NCBI GenBank assembly: GCA_003990745.1
Contig: RBNI01005784.1
Span: forward strand, 1-12,137
DNA length: 12,137 nt
Direction: 5' to 3'
DNA from: Jimgerdemannia flammicorona
Taxonomy: Eukaryota > Mucoromycota > Endogonomycetes > Endogonales > Endogonaceae
Below are positions 7,860-12,137 of this stretch, piece after piece (within the stretch, counting starts at the first letter, position 1; the number at the start of each line of letters is the position of its first letter). Below the pieces are notes generated by a model. That model saw only the letters and a list, made by a program, of their open reading frames with translations. It was not told the origin of the DNA and did not search any database. The position numbers and the translations under genes are program-made.

Positions 7860-9045
7860 GGAACTCTACTATGGAATCATCACCTACCTGGGACAGCGAA
7901 AGATGCCCCAACATCTAGAAGAATGGACACAAACAATTATCAGCAGGACATGGAAACAATTCAAAACCGATGGAGAAACACTGAAGAAAGGAAAACTACT
8001 AGTCATACCCAATCACAAGAAGGAGTAAACAATGAAATCAATACACAAACTTGGCCATCTAGGAGGAGGAAAAAACACATACGACAAAGCAAGAAGAACA
8101 ATGTGGTGGGCAGGAATAGAGGAAGATATCAGACAATTTGTCAAGACCTATGACAAATGCTAGAAACAAAAACAAGACCAATGAAATCAAGCCCCGGAAT
8201 CAGCATACATAGAACCAGTACCATTCGCCCACATTGCAATGGATGTAATTGGTCCTCTACCCTTGACCTTGACTGGCAACCGATACATCATTGTCATTGT
8301 GGACCTCTTCACAAAATGGATAGAGGCAGGACCCCTCAAGGAAGCCAATGCACAGTCAATTGCTGATTTCCTTCACAAAGAAATCATCTGCCGATTCAAG
8401 ACCCCAGTACAAGTTACCACAGACAGAGGAACAGAATTCGTGAATCAGTTCTTCGAGATTCTCTACAAGAAATATAAGATCCAGCATATTCGGACCACGG
8501 CATACCATCTCCAAGGAAACAGACAAGCAGAAAGGACCAACAAAACACTCAAGAATATTATCGCCAAGATCTGTGATAACTACGAAAATTGGGATCACTA
8601 TCTGCCAATAGTATTATCTACTCTTCAGGATATTTGATCACAAAGCACCCACTTCACCCCTCGAGAAATACTGTTCGGAGAAGAAAGTTCTCAAGAAATC
8701 TTATCATCCAATGGAGATGCTGTCTGGAAATGCGTGGACACAGAGATACGGAAACTACACCAAATCAGGAAGAAGGCTGAAGATTACATCATTAAGGTGC
8801 AGACACTTCAACAGAACAATGCAGAAAAGACCCACAAGTCTTTGGAGATTATCAAGATAGGAGACAAAGTCCTGGTGTATCGGAATATGGTAGAAGCTTC
8901 ATGGTCACGAAAACTGGAGCCCAAATGGGAAGGACCTTACCTGGTGCAAGATATAAAAGGGACTACCTTTTGGCTACAAAAAACTTCAGGCACAATCATC
9001 CCTACTACTATCCACCGAAACTGACTCAAGAAGTATCATGGCTAA
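7852..9045 (+). pseudogene. pol: Integrase (IN) with HHCC finger remnant, DDE core and GPY/F C-terminus
   Basis: IN would process cDNA ends and join them to the target. The frame is +1 relative to RNase H. The N-terminal zinc finger has HKLGH (His 8044 and 8056) and ends TYDKC. The first Cys of the C-x2-C pair is now Tyr (TAT at 8149, likely from TGT), so the finger is damaged. The DDE core has Asp in AMDVIGPL (8242), Asp in TTDRGTEF (8422) and Glu in QAERTN (8530). The C-terminus has KWEGPYLV, a GPY/F module, and no chromodomain. Stops at 8026, 8161, 8182, 8635 and 9022 fit C-to-T changes. The natural end is probably TAA 9043-9045, with a second TAA directly after. Confidence 0.94.
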
Positions 9046-9562
9046 TAACCGAAGTACTGAAACAGCACTCAAGATCACTAGTGCTGCCCAAAGAGCCATT
9101 GAGAGACAGTGGCATACTACTGAACCCCCGACTATAGAAGAATGTTATAACAGTATCCAAAGTATTGTCCAGACTCATCTCTCTCGAATTTCGCACTTCA
9201 AGGCCTACCATCATAGAACGGAGTTCCAAGAGTACTTCAAGCTCAGACAGATACTTAACCAGAATGCAGAGATGACCAAAGAAGATTGGATTGTGGAATG
9301 TCAGCTCTCTTATTCACAGATCACCATTGCCAAGAGAATTCATAAATTGTTTCGAGATGACGAACCAGCACTAGCCCATATCCAAGGAATAACCCCTACA
9401 GACTTCGAGCAAGTTAGGTGATATCATTGGGAAACTGTGATGTAACAAATTGCACAGTACAAGACCATACAAACCATTGAAGCCTGGGAGTTTGAATGAA
9501 TAGGATATTTCAGAGATGAATCACCTATTCAGGAGGAAGTTGTGATGGTCAATCCGAATTAG
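9038..9562 (+). pseudogene. Additional 3' ORF downstream of integrase (unknown function)
   Basis: An ATG at 9038 overlaps the pol stop by 8 nt (ATGGCTAA). It opens a 127-codon frame ending at TGA 9419-9421. The frame stays coding-like past that stop, past TAA 9443 and past TGA 9497. All three fit CGA, CAA and CGA mutations. It then reads through the polypurine tract into the 3' LTR, ending at TAG 9560-9562 (about 174 codons in all). The predicted product is charged, Gln/His-rich and probably helical. It shows no signal peptide or membrane segment, so an env-like protein is unlikely. A helix-turn-helix is conceivable around ECQLSYSQITIAKRIHKLF but is not established. I do not recognise the family. 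Confidence 0.6.
9531..9539 (+). promoter_or_regulatory. Polypurine tract
   Basis: AGGAGGAAG lies one base before the TGTGAT start of the 3' LTR, the expected site for plus-strand priming. It is short but is the only purine block adjacent to the LTR. It also lies within the proposed reading frame of the 3' ORF. Confidence 0.75.
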
Positions 9563-10011
9563 TAATCTGAATCAAGGGAAATTAGACATTTCATCGCAGT
9601 ACCTGAATCCGATTCCCAGTATAGTATAGCCTTATAGTTAGCCAAGTCTCTGATTTAGACAATGTCGAAATTTCTCACACTTGCAAAATCGATGACCCGA
9701 TATAGTATAGCATTTAGACAATGTTGAAAAGTCTCGACACTTACTAAATGACTCATAAACTTAGCCACATAACTTAGCTATCACATAGCTAGCAAACCTG
9801 TATAAATAACCCAGTATCTTAGAGTGAATAAACCTCAGATCGAAATAGTTCAAAGCAAAGAGAAAGCAAAGGAACTAGTAAGCCTGCGGGCAGATACACT
9901 TCGAACTCACCCACCCCTGTATACTGAGGACTCTGTGGAGTCAAAGAAGATCAAGAATTCAAGATACAGAAATCCAACGTACTTACAAGACTAAGCATCC
10001 GCTATGTTACA
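9541..10011 (+). repeat. 3' LTR of the young element
   Basis: This 471-bp copy of 3285-3759 starts TGTGATGG and ends TTACA, followed by CTAT, the duplicated target. TATAAATA is at 9801-9808 and AATAAA at 9827-9832. Differences from the 5' LTR are mostly CG/TG and CG/CA exchanges. At several sites one LTR has TG and the other CA, which implies an ancestral CG mutated on opposite strands in the two copies. Confidence 0.97.
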
Positions 10012-10050
10012 CTATATAGAGATATTAGAAGATAGAAGATAAAAATCTCC

Positions 10051-10380
10051 ATTTATCTAAGAGCAGCTATCTGTATCATTACTAAATAATTTCTAAACAG
10101 TCTTCAGTAACTCATTGAAGAACTATCCAATCTCAGTATCATAGTAACAGATGGATCCTGAACTCAACTATTGGAAGAAGTACAAAATATTACTATCACT
10201 CTTAGATATATATAGTTCTCTGTCTCAAAAGTAATCATCAGTAAAGCTATTCTGTATCTATAATATGATTCTTTATACTAATTAGAGAAAGAAAATAAAT
10301 ACAGTCATTGATATTTGTCAATAAATACTCAAATTTAACTAAAGAGAAAAGAAATATCAAATTAATGTAACCAGCTATGA
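10051..10380 (+). pseudogene. pro: Decayed aspartic protease of the old element
   Basis: One frame with many stops reads a degraded active site (I-Y-L-R-A-A-I-C-I-I-T where D-T/S-G-A-A-I-C is expected), so the catalytic Asp is lost. VTDGS follows, then a TQLLEEVQNITITL segment, FSVS, and an LKRKE segment near the end. Order and spacing parallel the young PR (DTGAGG, TADGT, LGKI, VPIKF, YDIL). Only family membership can be claimed; there is no product. Confidence 0.65.
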
Positions 10381-10757
10381 GTAATTTAAGAAAAAGTAGA
10401 AGGTTACTATCTAAGAAGAGTATACTAGTAGTAAAGAATCTATTATAGAGAAAAAAGAAAAATCTGAAGATAAAAATGACTCTAGGCTTTATCTATAAAT
10501 CAATCTAGTATAGTTCAGCAAATCTATAAATCACACTATATGATCAATTATATGTGACTGCTGCTATAATCTGAACCTTAGCAATATATGACCTATAATC
10601 ACTTGACAATATATGACCTATGATAAAAAAACATTATTATCAAAAATATTGTCATTCTTGAACAGTGTCAAAATCTTAATGAGTCTTCTATCTCTCTCTA
10701 AGTATATAATTGAATTGTTCCTATTATCTATTACAATACTAAAAGTTAACTAGATAT
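10381..10757 (+). other. Decayed region following the old protease, no readable gene
   Basis: All frames contain frequent stops. A short direct repeat, caatatatgacctat, occurs at 10582 and again at 10607. By position this corresponds to the young Cys/His module and the start of dUTPase. A Cys-Asp-Cys-Cys-Tyr segment near 10550-10575 might be the remains of the Cys/His cluster, but I cannot confirm a dUTPase in the old element. Confidence 0.5.
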
Positions 10758-11487
10758 TGTGATATCGGGTTTTGTATCCCTAGTTCTCTTCTGATACTCT
10801 TCAGGCATGACTCAAGGTGCTACTTGGTGAAGCGCGCAATGTATAACTAAAGGCATTGGTGATGTTCGTGGGTCGATGGTCACGTGACAGGTCGTTCGAT
10901 TCGTGCGGTAATTGATAATAGCAGGACTTCGATTGTTCAATGGTGGTGGCTCAATTGCTTAGTGGATAAGGGTGGCGATTATGCTGGCTAAGTTTCCTGG
11001 CAGCGATTAACTTGGCGGCAAACTCGGCAACGGTCTTGACTTTAAACAGTTCGTGGCACAGTAGGTCGGAAAACAGAGGTTGACAGCTCGCTCGTCCGTC
11101 TTGACTTGTTAACTTGAAAGGTTCTGGGCAGTCGTTCATGTAGGCTGGCGGGTCGGTCTTTGGCAGTCTAATGTCCTTTGGCTGGGTATCCTTGGGTTTC
11201 TGGGTCTTGAATCTCGAATGGCAGTCTGAATGCGTGGCGGTCGTGGTCTTGAATCCTTGGCGGGGTCTCAGGTCTCGAATGGTGGTCGAATGGCGGCGGT
11301 CAGGTAACGTTTTCTTTCCATGGCAAGAGAAAATTCTTTAACTCAAACTTCCAAGCGATCCGTTGCTCTAGGTTGTTATCTTGTTCTCAGAATTTATCCG
11401 GTCTCTTGGAGGCAGTGGTTTCTTTGTAATCCTTTTTACTTTTAAACACAAACTGACTGAGGCTTTATTCACTCTAAGGATATAGGT

Positions 11488-11495
11488 TATTTATA
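11488..11495 (-). promoter_or_regulatory. TATA box of the third LTR
   Basis: TATAAATA on the minus strand lies inside a block of about 50 bp that closely matches 3541-3588 of the young LTR in reverse. AATAAA follows at 11469-11464, at the same spacing within a base or two. Confidence 0.7.
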
Positions 11496-11622
11496 CAAGT
11501 TTGCTAGCTATGGGGGGCGCAACTAAGGCTAAGGTATACTATGTTGTGGCGAACTTTGCTATGCTATTGGCTTGCACGATGCGAGGTGCAGGCTATTGTT
11601 TACTACGGATTGGGTTGTAGGG

Positions 11623-11798
11623 GATAGCAATGCTGGATTTGGACTTGCTGACAAAACGCTGAAAACAGTGGTACTGGATAGCAATGCTGGAAACGGTTGT
11701 GCTGGGTAGCAATGCTGGATTCGGACTTGCTGACAAAACGCTGAAAACGGTTGTGCTGGGTAGCAACGCTGGATTTGGACTTGCTGACAAAACGCTGA
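11623..11798 (-). repeat. 54-bp tandem repeats in U3 of the third LTR
   Basis: The units are 11623-11676 (54 bp), 11677-11704 (28 bp, with the middle missing), 11705-11758 (54 bp) and 11759-11798 (40 bp). The shared core is tagcaatgctggatttggac followed by ttgctgacaaaacgctga. They lie upstream of the TATA box in transcription direction. Apparent ORFs across them on the minus strand are products of the repeat. Confidence 0.9.
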
Positions 11799-11839
11799 TG
11801 TGAAGGCTGCACAATTCTCACGGCTGACAGGTGGTACTT

Positions 11840-12136
11840 CTAGAGGAAATAGTACCCTTCGTTCACAGTGGGCAAATCTTGCTGGGTTAAGATTTCTTCT
11901 TCATCATACCTCTTCTCAAAAGGGGGAAGCACCGGCCAAGAGGTGAGGGGGTAGAAAAGTGGCCAGTTATCTTCAACAACATTCTCCAACCCTTGAATAG
12001 CTTGAATGCAGACAGAGGACTGGTAGACTCTCTGTTGCTCCTCTTCTTCTTCTGAAAACTCGTCAGTTTCAGTGTCAGAGGGGGTTTCTTCAGGGGCAGG
12101 GTCTTGGAGTTCTTGGGCTTCCTCTTCAAAGACAGG
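11840..12136 (-). CDS. 3'-terminal ORF of the third element, partial (enters from the window edge)
   Basis: A minus-strand frame is open from the window end for 98 codons to TAG at 11842-11840. It has no start inside the window. The first half is strongly acidic (runs of Glu with Asp/Ser/Thr). The second half is more ordinary, with DNWPLFYPL, WPVLPPFEKRY and QQDLPTVNEGYYFL at the end. It crosses the LTR start TGTGA in the same codon phase (T-GTG-A) as the 3' ORF of the young element, and both place an acidic or Gln-rich tail there. It may therefore be the equivalent 3' ORF. Sequence similarity between the two is too weak to prove this by eye. No known domain was recognised. An overlapping 80-codon frame (11887-12129) is out of phase with it and looks like a shadow. 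Confidence 0.5.
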   Translation of the reverse strand, partial: PVFEEEAQELQDPAPEETPSDTETDEFSEEEEEQQRVYQSSVCIQAIQGLENVVEDNWPLFYPLTSWPVLPPFEKRYDEEEILTQQDLPTVNEGYYFL

Positions 12137-12137
12137 G

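Larger units (their letters stand above)
3285..10011 (+). mobile_element. Ty3/gypsy LTR retrotransposon with dUTPase domain and extra 3' ORF (defective copy)
   Basis: This 6,727-bp element is structurally complete: LTR, primer-binding site, gag, PR, Cys/His module, dUTPase, RT, RNase H, IN, 3' ORF, polypurine tract, LTR. The RT-RNaseH-IN order and the GPY/F end of integrase place it in Ty3/gypsy (Metaviridae). I see no chromodomain. CTAT occurs on both outer edges (3281-3284 and 10012-10015) as a 4-bp target-site duplication. The terminal bases are TGT...ACA. The copy carries 15 in-frame stops, all of C-to-T type, and at least one frameshift, so it is non-autonomous. The flanks on both sides belong to one older element, so it inserted into a repeat. 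Confidence 0.97.
10012..10757 (+). mobile_element. Old decayed Ty3/gypsy element, continuation after the young insertion
   Basis: This is AT-rich and CpG-free like 323-3284, and it begins with the duplicated CTAT. It carries a decayed aspartic protease and then about 375 bp with no readable frame (10381-10757). It stops where the LTR of the third, minus-strand element begins (10758). The rest of the old element presumably lies beyond that third element, outside the window. Confidence 0.82.
10758..11867 (-). repeat. LTR of a third, related LTR element (minus strand)
   Basis: Read on the minus strand it starts TGTGAACG (11867) and ends ATATCACA (10758), giving a perfect 5-bp TGTGA/TCACA inverted end. 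It contains the shared promoter block in reverse: ctagcaaac-type lead, TATAAATA (11488-11495), a ccttagagtg segment, AATAAA (11464-11469), cctcag. CpG is frequent, so it is much less decayed than the old element. U5 is unusually long (about 700 bp). If it is a 3' LTR, its internal region lies to the right. No clear polypurine tract precedes TGTGAACG, so the right boundary is less certain than the left. Confidence 0.65.
10758..12137 (-). mobile_element. Third LTR retrotransposon, minus strand, 3' end only
   Basis: This combines the LTR at 10758-11867 and the adjoining ORF end (11840-12136). The element continues beyond the window. Its left edge meets the CpG-free old element abruptly at 10757/10758, so it appears to have inserted into the old element independently of the young one and in the opposite direction. 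A target-site duplication cannot be checked here. A solo LTR beside an unrelated gene is the main alternative. Confidence 0.6.

Noticed and set aside
7860..8153. Open frame continuing the RNase H phase alongside integrase
   Set aside because: It overlaps the N-terminal integrase in another phase; the HHCC finger and DDE core show the integrase frame is the real one.
9038..9562. The 3' ORF as an envelope (env) gene
   Set aside because: No signal peptide, transmembrane segment, glycosylation-rich ectodomain or cleavage site is visible; the translation is charged and soluble-looking.
3285..10011. Stop-codon reassignment as the reason for the in-frame stops
   Set aside because: All three stop codons occur, all fit C-to-T mutation, and there is also a frameshift and damaged motifs (integrase Cys, dUTPase Gly). 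Decay is simpler than an altered code.
10951..11139. 62-codon minus-strand ORF in U5 of the third LTR
   Set aside because: It reads like a plausible protein but lies wholly within the proposed LTR, with no known motif. It would become interesting only if the LTR boundary is wrong and this is an internal region.
11593..11821. Two minus-strand ORFs with repeated peptide units (QRFVSKS-like, SASPNPALLPSTT-like)
   Set aside because: Produced by the 54-bp DNA tandem repeats read in two frames.
11887..12129. 80-codon minus-strand Lys-rich ORF at the right edge
   Set aside because: It overlaps the longer open frame 11840-12136 in another phase. The acidic frame has the more protein-like composition and extends off the window.
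1..12137. CRISPR arrays, tRNA or rRNA genes, bacterial-type operons
   Set aside because: No regularly spaced identical repeats with unique spacers and no recognisable RNA gene on reading; the content is eukaryotic retrotransposons.

Overview
The window is a nest of LTR retrotransposons, most likely from a filamentous fungus. No intact host gene was recognised. The fungal assignment is an inference: it rests on compact Ty3/gypsy elements, transition-type (RIP- or methylation-like) mutation confined to repeats, and sharp composition boundaries at element edges. The phylum cannot be read from the sequence.

Layout. (1) 1-322: ordinary-composition flank with CpG present and no convincing gene. 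(2) 323-3284 and 10012-10757: two halves of one old, AT-rich Ty3/gypsy element on the + strand. It has a decayed LTR (323-1139), a primer-binding site, a leader with a 68-base poly(A) run, a decayed gag with a ruined zinc knuckle, and a decayed aspartic protease. By eye these roughly 3.7 kb contain no CpG dinucleotide at all. (3) 3285-10011: a younger, nearly complete Ty3/gypsy element inserted into the old one about 40 bp upstream of its protease active site. It is flanked by a 4-bp CTAT duplication. It has LTRs of 475 and 471 bp, then gag, protease, a Cys/His-rich module, a dUTPase domain, reverse transcriptase, RNase H, integrase with a GPY/F end, and an extra 3' ORF. (4) 10758-11867: the LTR of a third, related element on the minus strand. 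It shares the TATA/AATAAA promoter block with the other two and carries 54-bp tandem repeats. (5) 11840-12136: the end of an open, acidic ORF of that third element, which runs into its LTR and off the window.

How the parts work together. In the younger element Gag would package the RNA and the protease would cut the polyprotein. RT/RNase H would copy the RNA from a tRNA-type primer site, the dUTPase would lower dUTP during cDNA synthesis, and integrase would insert the product. The role of the 3' ORF is unknown. The copy is dead: I count 15 in-frame stops from gag to the 3' ORF, every one explicable as CAA/CAG/CGA to TAA/TAG/TGA, plus an apparent 1-nt deletion just before the YVDD box.

Most worth a second look: the dUTPase inside a Ty3/gypsy polyprotein; the additional 3' ORF that overlaps the end of pol and reads through the polypurine tract into the LTR, in the same phase as the third element's ORF; the repeated ATGNNTAA start/stop overlap; and the total loss of CpG in the old element, with young LTR differences falling mostly at CpG.
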